From JBFWQM01 sp050249455 (GTDB lineage: Bacteria; Pseudomonadota; Alphaproteobacteria; MPNO01; VGEU01): 22,816 nt of DNA. How positions within the stretch are numbered: position 1 is the stretch's first letter; each line of letters opens with the position of its first letter. The notes below the pieces were generated by a model. It worked only from the letters and a program-made list of their open reading frames with translations, had not been told where the DNA came from and ran no database searches. The position numbers and the translations under genes were made by a program. The stretch covers positions 1 through 22,816 of the forward strand of contig JBFWQM010000066.1 of assembly GCA_050249455.1 (NCBI GenBank), read 5' to 3'. Shown here one piece after another: positions 1-7,574 of the stretch.

Positions 1-137
1 ACCGACTGCTCGCGCGCCAGGATGGTCCGCCGCAGCGCATCGTTCAGGGCCGCCGCGTCCGGCAGGTCGGCGACCGCGACCGGCGTCGGGAACAGGTTCA
101 GCAGCGCGACCTTGGCGTCGGTCGCGCTGTCAGCCAC
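1..137 (-). CDS. Putative 2OG-Fe(II) oxygenase, 5' part only
   Basis: The gene begins at a GTG (137-135) and runs off the left edge, leaving about 45 residues (VADSATDAKVALLNLFPTPV and onward). GGAG lies six bases before the GTG, and the next ATG upstream (171) is out of frame and soon hits a stop, so the GTG start is preferred. The pattern 'LFPTPV...LPDAAALNDALRRTILARE' resembles the N-terminus of the TIGR02466-type putative 2OG-Fe(II) oxygenases, which open with a Phe-Pro-Thr-Pro segment. The iron-binding HxD...H residues would lie outside the window, so function cannot be confirmed. The family match is from memory of its N-terminal pattern. Confidence 0.55.
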   Translation of the reverse strand, partial: MADSATDAKVALLNLFPTPVAVADLPDAAALNDALRRTILAREQS

Positions 138-192
138 GGCACGCTCCGCGCGCCACGCGGCCGGTTCTCATGCGGGGAAGGATTCCACTTGG

Positions 193-516
193 TCCGTCAT
201 GGCCGGGACAATCCCACTACTGTCCGGTTGCGCGCGAAGCGCGGCGCTTCATCCGAAATAAAAGTAGTCATACGCGGACTTGATCCGCGTATCCAGCGCG
301 CGCGGTCAGCGCGCAAGGGACTCTTCTGCGCGGCAATGCCGCGCTGCTGGATACGCGGATCAAGTCCGCGTACGACTCCATTATTATCGAGGGTGGTTAT
401 CGAAGTCCGAGTCTCGGTCATGCAGTGAGCGCCAGAAGTGCCGGGCACAGCGTGCTTCTCTGAAATTCGCGCCGCGCTTAACCGGACAGCAGTCGGACAA
501 GGCCGGCCATGACGGA
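193..516. repeat. Nested inverted-repeat element (REP/MITE-like)
   Basis: Two outer arms (193-229 and 480-516) are inverted copies of each other: 37 positions align without gaps at about 30 identities, and the outermost 14 are perfect (TCCGTCATGGCCGG). They enclose a second, nearly perfect inverted pair (267-297 and 346-376). The stretch 138-561 otherwise contains no convincing gene. The outer motif resembles the 'GTCATGGCCGGG' palindromes common between genes in alphaproteobacteria. I see no target-site duplication next to the outer arms. It could be a cluster of independent REP palindromes or a small non-autonomous mobile element. Confidence 0.7.
267..376. repeat. Inverted pair of 31-bp REP palindromes
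   Basis: Arm 267-297 and arm 346-376 are reverse complements at 30 of 31 positions. Each arm is itself a hairpin: TACGCGGA, a 5-base loop, TCCGCGTA. Between them lies a third hairpin at 328-344 (GCGCGGC-AAT-GCCGCGC). Two head-to-head REP units around a short spacer is the layout of a BIME-type element. If transcribed, the whole pair could fold into one long stem. Confidence 0.8.
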
Positions 517-561
517 AAGAAACGAGATGACCGCAATGCGCCATCAATCGTCTTCGGCTTC

Positions 562-1362
562 TCACACCCCTGCCTGTTTGCGCAGGAACTCCACCACCGG
601 CGGGTTGTACAGCGCGGGTTCGATCACCGGGGCGAAGTGGCCGCCGCGCTCGACGTAATGCAGCTTCGCGCCCGGGATCAGCTTCGCGAGCTCTTCCGAC
701 TGGTAGGGCGGCGTGACCACGTCGTCGCGCGCGACGATGACCAGCGTCGGCTTCTTCACCGCCGGCAGCTTTGCGCGGCGGTCGAACGCCTCGATCGCAT
801 CGATCCGCCCGACCAGGATCTCGTCCGGCGGCTGGTTGGGGAGCGCCGCCTTTTCCGCCGCGTCGAGGTCGGCGGCGTGCGCGGTGACCCAGTACGGCGG
901 GTAGAGGAACAGGTTGGTCAGCCGCAGGTAGCCGGCGATGCCCTGCGAGGCCAGCACCGCCTTGCGCGCATCGAAGCAGCGGTTGAAATAGGCGTCCACC
1001 CCCGGCCACGTCGCCGACAGCACCATGCTGTTCATGCGGTCGGGGAAGTCGGTCGCGATCGTCTGGCTGATCGCGCCGCCGGTGGAGTGGCCGGCGAAGT
1101 GCGCCTTGTCGATCTTCAGCGCGTCCATCAGCTTCAGCGCGTCCGCCGCCATCTGGTCGACGGAATAGCGGATGAGCGACCGGCTGGACTGCCCGGTGCC
1201 GCGGTGGTCATGCTGGATCACCTTGAAGTGCTTCGACAGCACCGGAACCTGCTGCGCCCAGAATGAGCCGAGGCCGGACAGCCCGGCAACCAGCATCAGC
1301 GGCGGGCCGTCGCCGGTGATCTCGTAGAACAGCTCCGCGTCGCCGATCGAGACCTTTGGCAT
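562..1362 (-). CDS. RutD-like alpha/beta hydrolase
   Basis: This 266-residue alpha/beta-hydrolase-fold protein is probably cytoplasmic, as no signal peptide is seen. The nucleophile elbow GHSTGG puts Ser at about residue 93, the acid is Asp at about 214 (VARDDVVTP) and the base is His at about 242 (GGHFAP). The cap segment 'RCFDARKAVL...LFLYPPYW' closely follows the aminoacrylate hydrolase RutD, which has 'RCFQVRERLL...LFLYPADW', and the HDHRGTGQS loop is also shared. E. coli RutD as I recall it lacks the Ser found here, so this is more likely an active esterase or lactonase of that branch than RutD itself. No other rut pyrimidine-degradation gene is nearby. The ATG start lies four bases after the stop of the cupin gene, so the two are almost surely co-transcribed. 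An open frame continues upstream to 1464 but lies inside the cupin gene. Substrate unknown. Confidence 0.85.
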   Translation of the reverse strand: MPKVSIGDAELFYEITGDGPPLMLVAGLSGLGSFWAQQVPVLSKHFKVIQHDHRGTGQSSRSLIRYSVDQMAADALKLMDALKIDKAHFAGHSTGGAISQTIATDFPDRMNSMVLSATWPGVDAYFNRCFDARKAVLASQGIAGYLRLTNLFLYPPYWVTAHAADLDAAEKAALPNQPPDEILVGRIDAIEAFDRRAKLPAVKKPTLVIVARDDVVTPPYQSEELAKLIPGAKLHYVERGGHFAPVIEPALYNPPVVEFLRKQAGV

Positions 1363-1366
1363 CGGC

Positions 1367-1870
1367 TCAGCCCGCCGCCACGGTGTTGTCCATGCCCATC
1401 GAGCGCTCGAGGGCGACGACGTCGGTCGGCCGCGGGAACGGCGCCGGGGCGGCCTCGTCCGCATGGCGCGGCCGCCCGATGGTGCGGAAGAAATCCTCCA
1501 GCCCGGCGGGCGAGATCACCCACAGGATCACCAGCTCCTCGTCCGATTCGTTGATGAACTCGTGCTTGACGTCGGCGCCCATGAAGCAGGCGGTGCCCGG
1601 CATCAGCTCGTGGCGCACCCCGTCGACGCTGGCATAGCCGCGGCCGCGGAAGCAGACCACCATCTCGATCTGCTCGCCATGCGAATGCTCGCGCACCCGG
1701 CTGTGCGGCGCCACGGTCTGGAAGCCGAGCGAAGCGCCGCGGTAGCCGGTGTCGCCCGGCACCAGCTTGGGGTCGGCGTGCCCGTTGGCCGGCACCGGCT
1801 GCCAGTACGACTGGCCCTGGTCGGGCTGCATCACGACGGCGACGCCGCGGGTCGGTTCGATCGCGCTCAT
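1367..1870 (-). CDS. Single-domain cupin protein
   Basis: A 167-residue protein with one classic cupin barrel. Motif 1 is complete: His62-x-His64, Glu69 and Gly76 (EHSHGEQIEMVVCFRGRG). Motif 2 supplies His103 and Asn107 (KHEFIN). These four residues (His62, His64, Glu69, His103) would bind one divalent metal. The Met-Ser start is an ATG with purine-rich sequence upstream. The C-terminal 40 residues, rich in Pro and Ala, lie outside the barrel. The gene is the first of a pair with the RutD-like hydrolase, four bases apart. A small-molecule dioxygenase/isomerase role or a ligand-sensing role are both possible for stand-alone cupins. The pairing suggests successive steps on one substrate, which is inference. 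Confidence 0.85.
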   Translation of the reverse strand: MSAIEPTRGVAVVMQPDQGQSYWQPVPANGHADPKLVPGDTGYRGASLGFQTVAPHSRVREHSHGEQIEMVVCFRGRGYASVDGVRHELMPGTACFMGADVKHEFINESDEELVILWVISPAGLEDFFRTIGRPRHADEAAPAPFPRPTDVVALERSMGMDNTVAAG

Positions 1871-1939
1871 GCCTTCAATCCCTGTCCGTGATCCGCTGCT
1901 CAGTCTAGACGCTCGCGCGCGCCGGCGGAACCGGCCACG

Positions 1940-2998
1940 TCACGCCTTCACCCCGGCGCCGACGGCGCGCGGCGCGGTCGGGTCCAGCGGCCAGCGCGGC
2001 CGCGCCGGCGCGTCCAGCGGGTCGGCCTGGCCGAGCCGCAGCCGCTCCACCCCCGCCCAGGCGATCATCGTCGCGTTGTCGGTGCACAGCCGCGGTGGCG
2101 GCGCCACGAAGGGCAGGCCCTCGCGCGCGGCCAGCGCGGTCAGCGCCGCGCGCAGGCCGCCGTTGGCGGCCACCCCGCCGGCGACCACCAGCGCGCCGGC
2201 GAACCGGTGCATGCCGCGGAACGCTGCGATCGCGTTCGCGCAGCGGTCGGCCACCACGTCGGCCACGGCGGCCTGGAAGGCGGCGCACACGTCGGCCACG
2301 TCGCGGGCCGCCAGCGGGCCCGGCGGCAGCGCCGCCACGGTCTGGCGCACCGCGGTCTTGAGCCCGGAGAAGGAGAAGTCGCAGCCCGGCCGGCGCAGCA
2401 TCGGCCGCGGCAGCGGGAACCGCGCCGGGTCGCCGTCGCGCGCCGCGCGCTCAACCGCTGGACCGCCGGGATAGCCGAGACCCAACATCTTGGCGACCTT
2501 GTCGAACGCCTCCCCCGCCGCATCGTCCACGGTAGTCCCCAGCCGCCGGTAGCGCCCGACGCCTTCCACCGCCAGGAGCTGGCAGTGCCCGCCCGACACA
2601 AGGAGCAGCAGATACGGGAATTCCAGCCCGTCGGTCAGCCGCGCCGTCAGCGCGTGGCCTTCCAGGTGGTTGACGGCGAGGAACGGCAGCCCGCGCGCGG
2701 CCGCGATGCCTTTGCCGGTCATCACCCCAACCAGGAGACCGCCGATCAGGCCGGGCCCCGCGGTGGCCGCGACCGCGTCGATGCCGTCGAAGCCGATGCC
2801 GGCCTCCGCCAGCGCCTGACGGATCAGCCCGTCGAGCGCACCGAGGTGCGCCCGCGCCGCGATTTCCGGCACGATCCCGCCATAGGGCCGGTGCTCGGCC
2901 AGCTGCGACAGGACGGCGTCGGCCAGCACCCGGCGGCCGTCGTCGACCAGCGCCGCCGCCGTCTCGTCGCAGCTCGTTTCGATGCCCAGGACGATCAT
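1940..2998 (-). CDS. tsaD: tRNA N6-adenosine threonylcarbamoyltransferase TsaD
   Basis: TsaD (formerly Gcp/YgjD) transfers the threonylcarbamoyl group from threonylcarbamoyl-AMP to A37 of tRNAs reading ANN codons, working with TsaB and TsaE in the cytoplasm. The 352-residue length is typical. Diagnostic features are the N-terminal 'VLGIETSCDET', the 'YGGIVPEIAARAH' segment, the metal-binding His111/His115 pair in 'NHLEGHALTAR', and the later 'FSFSGLKTAV' and 'VVAGGVAANGGLR' motifs of the ASKHA fold. The ATG at 2998 starts directly at the conserved MIVLGIETS. It is divergent from hemC, a gcp-hemC arrangement usual in alphaproteobacteria. Downstream, 69 bases separate it from the cupin gene. 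Confidence 0.97.
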   Translation of the reverse strand: MIVLGIETSCDETAAALVDDGRRVLADAVLSQLAEHRPYGGIVPEIAARAHLGALDGLIRQALAEAGIGFDGIDAVAATAGPGLIGGLLVGVMTGKGIAAARGLPFLAVNHLEGHALTARLTDGLEFPYLLLLVSGGHCQLLAVEGVGRYRRLGTTVDDAAGEAFDKVAKMLGLGYPGGPAVERAARDGDPARFPLPRPMLRRPGCDFSFSGLKTAVRQTVAALPPGPLAARDVADVCAAFQAAVADVVADRCANAIAAFRGMHRFAGALVVAGGVAANGGLRAALTALAAREGLPFVAPPPRLCTDNATMIAWAGVERLRLGQADPLDAPARPRWPLDPTAPRAVGAGVKA

Positions 2999-3114
2999 CC
3001 TCCCAATATGGCGGACGCGGCCCGCGTGCGACAGGGGGCGGACCGTCCGCGACAGCCTGACCCATCGCCATGCGGCCTCCTTTTCTTCGCCGGACCAGCG
3101 GGGTAAGGAAGGCG

Positions 3115-4035
3115 ATGCCCAGGATACGCATCGGCACGCGCGGCAGCCCGCTCGCGCTCTGGCAGGCCAACGCGGTCCGCGACCGGCTGGTCGCGGCGGA
3201 CCCGTCGCTGGCCGAGCCGGGCGCCGTCGAGATCGTGCCGATCCGCACCAGCGGCGACCGCATCCAGGGCGGGCCCCTGACCGACCTGGGCGGCAAGGGC
3301 CTGTTCACCAAGGAGATCGAGGAGGGGCTGGCCGCCGGCGCGCTCGACCTCGCCGTCCATTCGCTGAAGGACATGCCGACGCGGCTGCCCGACGGGCTGG
3401 TCGTCACGGCGGTCCTCGAACGCGCCGACCCGCGCGATGCGCTGATCGCGACGGGGGCGACCGGCCTCGCCGACATCGCGCGCGGCGCGGCGATCGGCAC
3501 CGCGGCGCTGCGGCGCAAGGCGCTGGTGCTGCACCGGCGGCCCGACCTGCGCGTGGTGCCGCTGCGCGGCAACGTCGAGACGCGGCTGCGCAAGATCGCC
3601 GCCGGGGAGGCCGACGCGACCCTGCTGGCGGTCGCCGGCCTCGCGCGGCTCGGGCTCCTGGACCGCGCCGCGGCGATCCTGCCGGCGGACGAGGTGCCGC
3701 CCGCGGTATGCCAGGGCATCATCGCCATCGAGTGCCGTGCGGCCGATTCAGCCATCCGCGCGCGCCTGGACGCCATCGACCACCGGGCGACCGCGGTGGC
3801 GGCGACGGCAGAGCGCGCGTTCCTGGACGCCATCGACGGTTCGTGCCGTACGCCGATCGCCGGCCTTGCCGAGATCGACGCCGGCACGGTCGCGCTGCGC
3901 GCGCTGGTGATCCGCCCCGACGGCACCGGGCTCATCGAGGCCTGCAGGCGCGGCGCCGCCGCCGACGCCGCGGCGCTGGGCGCCGACGCCGGCGCCGAGC
4001 TGAAGGGCCGCGCCGGCCCGGACTATTTCGCGTGA
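3115..4035 (+). CDS. hemC: Porphobilinogen deaminase (hydroxymethylbilane synthase)
   Basis: HemC polymerises four porphobilinogens into hydroxymethylbilane in tetrapyrrole biosynthesis. The 306-residue protein begins MPRIRIGTRGSPLALWQ. That ATG (3115) has AAGGAAGG just before it and gives the family N-terminus; the frame is open to an ATG at 3070, which would add 15 unlike residues. Visible family features are 'GGKGLFTKEIE' (57-70), 'AVHSLKDMPT' (80-89) with the catalytic Asp, 'LRGNVETRLRK', and Cys244 in 'DGSCRTPIAG', the attachment site for the dipyrromethane cofactor. 'PAVCQGIIAIECR' carries Cys where many homologues have Gly. The stop overlaps the hemD start (GTGA), indicating translational coupling. 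Confidence 0.97.
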   Translation: MPRIRIGTRGSPLALWQANAVRDRLVAADPSLAEPGAVEIVPIRTSGDRIQGGPLTDLGGKGLFTKEIEEGLAAGALDLAVHSLKDMPTRLPDGLVVTAVLERADPRDALIATGATGLADIARGAAIGTAALRRKALVLHRRPDLRVVPLRGNVETRLRKIAAGEADATLLAVAGLARLGLLDRAAAILPADEVPPAVCQGIIAIECRAADSAIRARLDAIDHRATAVAATAERAFLDAIDGSCRTPIAGLAEIDAGTVALRALVIRPDGTGLIEACRRGAAADAAALGADAGAELKGRAGPDYFA

Positions 4036-4754
4036 CGGCGCTGGTCACCCGCCCCGCCGCCGATGCCGCGCCGGTCGCCGCGGCGCTGCGCGTGCGCGGC
4101 ATCGAGGTCATGATCGAGCCGCTGCTCGACATCCGGCCGCGGCGCGCGGTGTCGGTATCGCTCGACGGCGTGCAGGCGGTCCTCGCCACCAGCGCCAACG
4201 GCGTGCGGGCGCTGGCGGCGGCGACGGCGCGGCGCGACATACCGCTCTACGCGGTCGGCGAGGCGACCGCGGCGACGGCGCGCGCGGCCGGCTTCGCCGC
4301 GGTGACGGCGGCCGGCGGCGACGCGGCATCGCTGGCGCAGACGGTGGCGGCGCGATTGCAGCCGGCCCCGGGAACCTTGCTGCATGTCGCGGGTTCGGCC
4401 GTGGCGCGCGACCTGGGGGCGCTTCTGGAGTCGCAGGGATTCACCGTACGGCGCGCCGTCCTGTACGACGCGGTGGAATCGCCGGCGCTGAGCGACGCCG
4501 CGGTCGCGGCGCTGGGGGACGGGCGGATCGCGATGGTGCTGTTTTTCTCTCCCCGCACCGTGCGCACGTTTGTTATGCTCGCGCGCGCTTGCGGGCAGGC
4601 CGGGGCATGCGCGCGGGCGACCGCGTTCTGCCTGTCCGACGCGGTGGCCGCGGAAGCGGCGGCGCTGGCTTGGCGCGCCGTGCGCGTGGCGGCGGAACCG
4701 ACCCTGGTGGCGCTCCTGGCCGCCGTCGATGCCGAACAGCAGCAACGGAATTGA
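4032..4754 (+). CDS. hemD: Uroporphyrinogen-III synthase
   Basis: HemD closes and inverts the D ring of hydroxymethylbilane to form uroporphyrinogen III. The family is poorly conserved, so the call rests on 240-residue length, position directly after hemC, and features such as 'VTALVTRPAADAAPVAAALR' at the start, 'LATSANGVRAL', 'YAVGEATAATARAAGF' and 'FFSPRTVRTF' near residue 177. These match the two-domain HEM4 pattern. The GTG start at 4032 overlaps the hemC stop by four bases. The frame is open far upstream inside hemC, but that part is the shadow of hemC. It is followed after five bases by the Mic60-like gene. Confidence 0.9.
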   Translation: MTALVTRPAADAAPVAAALRVRGIEVMIEPLLDIRPRRAVSVSLDGVQAVLATSANGVRALAAATARRDIPLYAVGEATAATARAAGFAAVTAAGGDAASLAQTVAARLQPAPGTLLHVAGSAVARDLGALLESQGFTVRRAVLYDAVESPALSDAAVAALGDGRIAMVLFFSPRTVRTFVMLARACGQAGACARATAFCLSDAVAAEAAALAWRAVRVAAEPTLVALLAAVDAEQQQRN

Positions 4755-4759
4755 GACCG

Positions 4760-6010
4760 GTGGCCGATCAGCCCGCGCGACCCGACGACGGCGCACCGAC
4801 GCCACCGCCTGCCCCGGAACAGCCCGAGATCGCGCCGGAAACGCCGACCGCTGCGCCGCCGCCGCGGCGGCCGTGGGGGATGGTGGCGCTCGCCGTGCTG
4901 CTCGCGGTCGTCGCCGGCGGGGCGACGGCGTACTTCGTGCTCGAGATGCGGCCGCAGCCGGTGCAACAGGCTGTGCCGGCCGGGGCTTCGCCAGAGTCCG
5001 TGCAGGCGCTGGAGGCCCGCGTCGGCGCCATCGAGAACAAGCTCGGGACGCTCGAATCGGTCGGCGGCGCGGCGCAGCGCGGACAGGCCGACCAGATGGC
5101 GGCGATGGTTTCGCGCGTGCAGTCGATCGAGCGCTTTGTCGGCGAGCTCGGCCAGAAGGTCGACCGCCGCGGCATCGACCCCGGCGTCGCCGACGCGGTC
5201 AAGGTGGTCGGCGAACGGCTGACGGCGCTGGAGAACGAGGTGAAGCGGCTGGCCGAGGCCGGCGCGCGCAGCGGCGAGGACCCGGCCACCACCCAGGCGC
5301 GCGAAGCCGCGATCGCCGCGCTGAAGGCGGACACCGAGCGCCGGCTGGCCGAGCTCGCCCAGAAGAACGAGTCGCTGACGAAGGCGGCCGCCGATGCCGC
5401 GGCGCGTGCCGACACGGCCGTCGCCGCGGCGCAGAAGACCGTGCGCGGCGAGGCGCGCGCCGACCGCGCCAGCGCGCTGGTGCTCGCCGTCGGCCAGCTG
5501 CGCGAGACCTTGCGCGGCGCCCGGCCGTTCGCGGCCGAGCTGGTGACGGTGCAGTCGCTGGCCGGTGACCGACCCGGTTACGGCGAGCCGCTGTCGGCGC
5601 TGTCGGCGCACGCGGCGCGCGGCGTGCCGACCCGCGACGCGCTGGCGCTGCGCTTCGACCCGCTGGCGCAGCTCGCCGCGCGCGCGGCGATCGCCCCGGA
5701 GGGCGCCGGCTGGATCGACCACACGCTGGCGCGGCTGTCGGGCCTGGTCACCATCCGGCGCACCGGCGAGGATCCCGCCGACACCCGCCCCACCGCGGCG
5801 ATCGCGCGCGCCGAGGCGCGTCTGGAGCTCGGCGACCTGGCCGGCGCCGTGGATGCGCTGGGCGCGCTGGACGGCGCGCCGGCGCAGGTGCTGGCCGAGT
5901 GGCTGGCAGACGCCAAGGCGCGGCTGGCGGTCGAGCGCGCGGCCGCGGCGCTGACGACCCAGGCGCTGGCCGACCTCGGCACCGCCGCCGCGGCCGCGCC
6001 GGCGCAGTGA
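4760..6010 (+). CDS. Mitofilin/Mic60-like inner-membrane protein
   Basis: A 416-residue protein with a Pro-rich cytoplasmic N-terminus (about 1-37), one transmembrane helix (about 41-60, MVALAVLLAVVAGGATAYFV), a long helical coiled-coil region (about 75-225, repeated heptad-like Ala/Leu/Glu/Lys) and a C-terminal helical domain (about 245-395) of mitofilin type. In alphaproteobacteria, mitofilin homologues (COG4223) are commonly encoded between hemD and hemY, as here; they are related to the mitochondrial crista-junction protein Mic60 and shape intracytoplasmic membranes. The assignment rests on architecture plus position. GTG 4760 is preferred; a TTG at 4751 overlapping the hemD stop is an alternative. 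The gene ends ten bases before hemY. It has sometimes been labelled HemX-like, but no methyltransferase function is visible. Confidence 0.85.
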   Translation: MADQPARPDDGAPTPPPAPEQPEIAPETPTAAPPPRRPWGMVALAVLLAVVAGGATAYFVLEMRPQPVQQAVPAGASPESVQALEARVGAIENKLGTLESVGGAAQRGQADQMAAMVSRVQSIERFVGELGQKVDRRGIDPGVADAVKVVGERLTALENEVKRLAEAGARSGEDPATTQAREAAIAALKADTERRLAELAQKNESLTKAAADAAARADTAVAAAQKTVRGEARADRASALVLAVGQLRETLRGARPFAAELVTVQSLAGDRPGYGEPLSALSAHAARGVPTRDALALRFDPLAQLAARAAIAPEGAGWIDHTLARLSGLVTIRRTGEDPADTRPTAAIARAEARLELGDLAGAVDALGALDGAPAQVLAEWLADAKARLAVERAAAALTTQALADLGTAAAAAPAQ

Positions 6011-6020
6011 CTGGCCCGGC

Positions 6021-7412
6021 ATGACGCGCGCGCTCGGCTACGTCATCGTCCTGCTGCTGATCGGCGGCGCCGGCGCGTGGCTGGCCGACCGGCCGGGCTC
6101 GGTCACGCTGGTCTGGCAGGGCTGGCGGATCGACACCAGCGTCGGCTTCCTCGCCTTCGCCGTGGCGGTCGCCGCCATCGCCGTCGCGGTGCTGTACCGC
6201 TTGTGGCTCGCGCTGGTCCACGTCCCGGCCAACGTGCGGTCGTTCCGCAGCCATCGCCGCCGCGACAAGGGCTACGACGCGCTGACCAGGGGCATGGTCG
6301 CGGTCGCCGCCGGCGATGCGGAAGAAGCCCGCCGCCAGGCGCGCCGCGCCGACGGCCTGCTCGACGATCCGCCGCTGACGATGCTGCTGTCGGCGCAGGC
6401 GGCGCAGCTTTCCGGCGACGAGACGGCGGCGGGCCGCTATTTCACCGCGATGCTCGACCGTCCGGAGACGGCCTTCCTGGGGCTGCGCGGGCTTCTGATG
6501 CAGGCGGAGCGGGCGCGCGACACCGACCGCGCGCTCGACTATGCCCAGCGCGCCTATGCGCAGCGGCCGAAGACGCCGTGGGTGCTGGCGGCGCTGTTCG
6601 GGCTGCAGGCGGAAAAGGGGATGTGGCGCGCGGCGGCCCGGACCGCCGACGAAGCGATCCGGCTGGGCGCGCTGCCGCCGCGCGAGGGCGCGCGCAAGAA
6701 GGCCGCCGTCCTGGTGGCGCTGGCGGACGAGGATGCCGCCGCCGGCGCGACGGCGCGGGCGATCGAGCATGCGCGGGCCGCCGCCGCGGCCGACCCCGAA
6801 TCGCTGGCGCCGGCGCTGAAGCTGGCGCAGCTCTACGAGGCGACCAGCCAGCCGCGCCACGCCACCCGCGCGATCATGGCCGCGTGGGCGCGCACGCCGC
6901 ATCCGGAGCTGGCGCGACTCTACGCGAAGGTCCACGCCGCGCCCGATCCGCTGGAGACGTTCAGGCGGCTGGAGCGGCTGGCCGGGCAGAACCCGAACCA
7001 CGACGAGACGCACCTGATGCTGGCCGAGGCGGCGCTGCGCGCCAGGCTGTGGGGCGCCGCGCGCCGCCACCTGGAGCAGGCGGCGCCGGACGAGCGGGCC
7101 TGCCGCCTGATGGCCGACCTGGAGGAGCAGGAGCACCAGAACACCGCGGCGGCGCGCGACTGGCTGCGCCGCGCGGCGGCGGCCGACCCGGCGCCGACGT
7201 GGGTATGCTCGGCGTGCGGATCGCCGTCGGCGGCCTGGCAGCCGCGCTGCGCGCGCTGCGGCGCCCTGGCCACCCTGGACTGGCGGCGGCCGGAACGGGT
7301 GCGCGCGCCGGCGCTGCCGCCATCGGAGCCCGCCGCCGCCGCCGCGGTGCTGCCGCCCGCCGAACCGGCGATGCCGCCGGCCAGCGGCCCCGCCGCCGCG
7401 GACACGCGCTGA
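6021..7412 (+). CDS. hemY: HemY-type TPR membrane protein with C-terminal zinc ribbon
   Basis: A 463-residue protein of the proteobacterial HemY family (not the Gram-positive protoporphyrinogen oxidase of the same name). Two N-terminal membrane helices (about 4-20 and 42-65) flank a short periplasmic loop, 'ADRPGSVTLVWQGWRIDTS', typical of the HemY N-terminal domain. Residues about 85-390 form TPR-like helical pairs facing the cytoplasm. Near the C-terminus a four-Cys knuckle, C396-x2-C399...C410-x2-C413 followed by 'LDWRRP', looks like the rubredoxin-like metal site of LapB/YciM. A Pro/Ala tail follows. HemY affects late haem synthesis by an unclear mechanism. Last gene of the hemC-hemD-mic60-hemY group; a hairpin follows the stop. 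Confidence 0.92.
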   Translation: MTRALGYVIVLLLIGGAGAWLADRPGSVTLVWQGWRIDTSVGFLAFAVAVAAIAVAVLYRLWLALVHVPANVRSFRSHRRRDKGYDALTRGMVAVAAGDAEEARRQARRADGLLDDPPLTMLLSAQAAQLSGDETAAGRYFTAMLDRPETAFLGLRGLLMQAERARDTDRALDYAQRAYAQRPKTPWVLAALFGLQAEKGMWRAAARTADEAIRLGALPPREGARKKAAVLVALADEDAAAGATARAIEHARAAAAADPESLAPALKLAQLYEATSQPRHATRAIMAAWARTPHPELARLYAKVHAAPDPLETFRRLERLAGQNPNHDETHLMLAEAALRARLWGAARRHLEQAAPDERACRLMADLEEQEHQNTAAARDWLRRAAAADPAPTWVCSACGSPSAAWQPRCARCGALATLDWRRPERVRAPALPPSEPAAAAAVLPPAEPAMPPASGPAAADTR

Positions 7413-7417
7413 TCGAG

Positions 7418-7454
7418 GCGGCCGCAGCGCCGCCCGCCTGGCGGCAACGGCCGC
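7418..7454 (+). terminator. Stem-loop after hemY, terminator-like without T-run
   Basis: GCGGCCG (7418-7424) pairs with CGGCCGC (7448-7454), and inside it GCCGCC (7429-7434) pairs with GGCGGC (7440-7445) around a 5-base loop. It begins six bases after the hemY stop. No T-tract follows, so it may slow transcription or protect the 3' end rather than act as an intrinsic terminator. Confidence 0.35.
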
Positions 7455-7520
7455 GGTAACTAAACTTCAAGCCCGGTGGCCGCACATGTGCAGCGCCGGT
7501 GCGCGAGTCGACGGATCGGC

Positions 7521-7526
7521 TATACT
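7521..7526 (+). promoter_or_regulatory. Possible -10 box (TATACT) upstream of the DPM1-GtrA gene
   Basis: TATACT stands out from the GC-rich surroundings 49 bases before the GTG start of the glycosyltransferase. No good -35 hexamer lies 16-18 bases upstream, so a factor-dependent or weak promoter is all that can be suggested. The rest of 7455-7574 shows nothing else notable. Confidence 0.3.
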
Positions 7527-7574
7527 CCGCCGCGCTTGGCGCGCGACGGCGCCAGGGGCAGGAGTTCGCACGCC

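Noticed and set aside
197..1009. Minus-strand frame running from the hydrolase gene through the repeat region
   Set aside because: It is out of frame with the hydrolase, crosses the inverted repeats, and has no ribosome site or recognisable motif.
2982..4754. A single 590-residue protein including hemD and upstream sequence
   Set aside because: The part before 4032 lies within hemC in another frame and is a low-complexity Arg/Gly shadow. HemD homology begins at the GTG overlapping the hemC stop.
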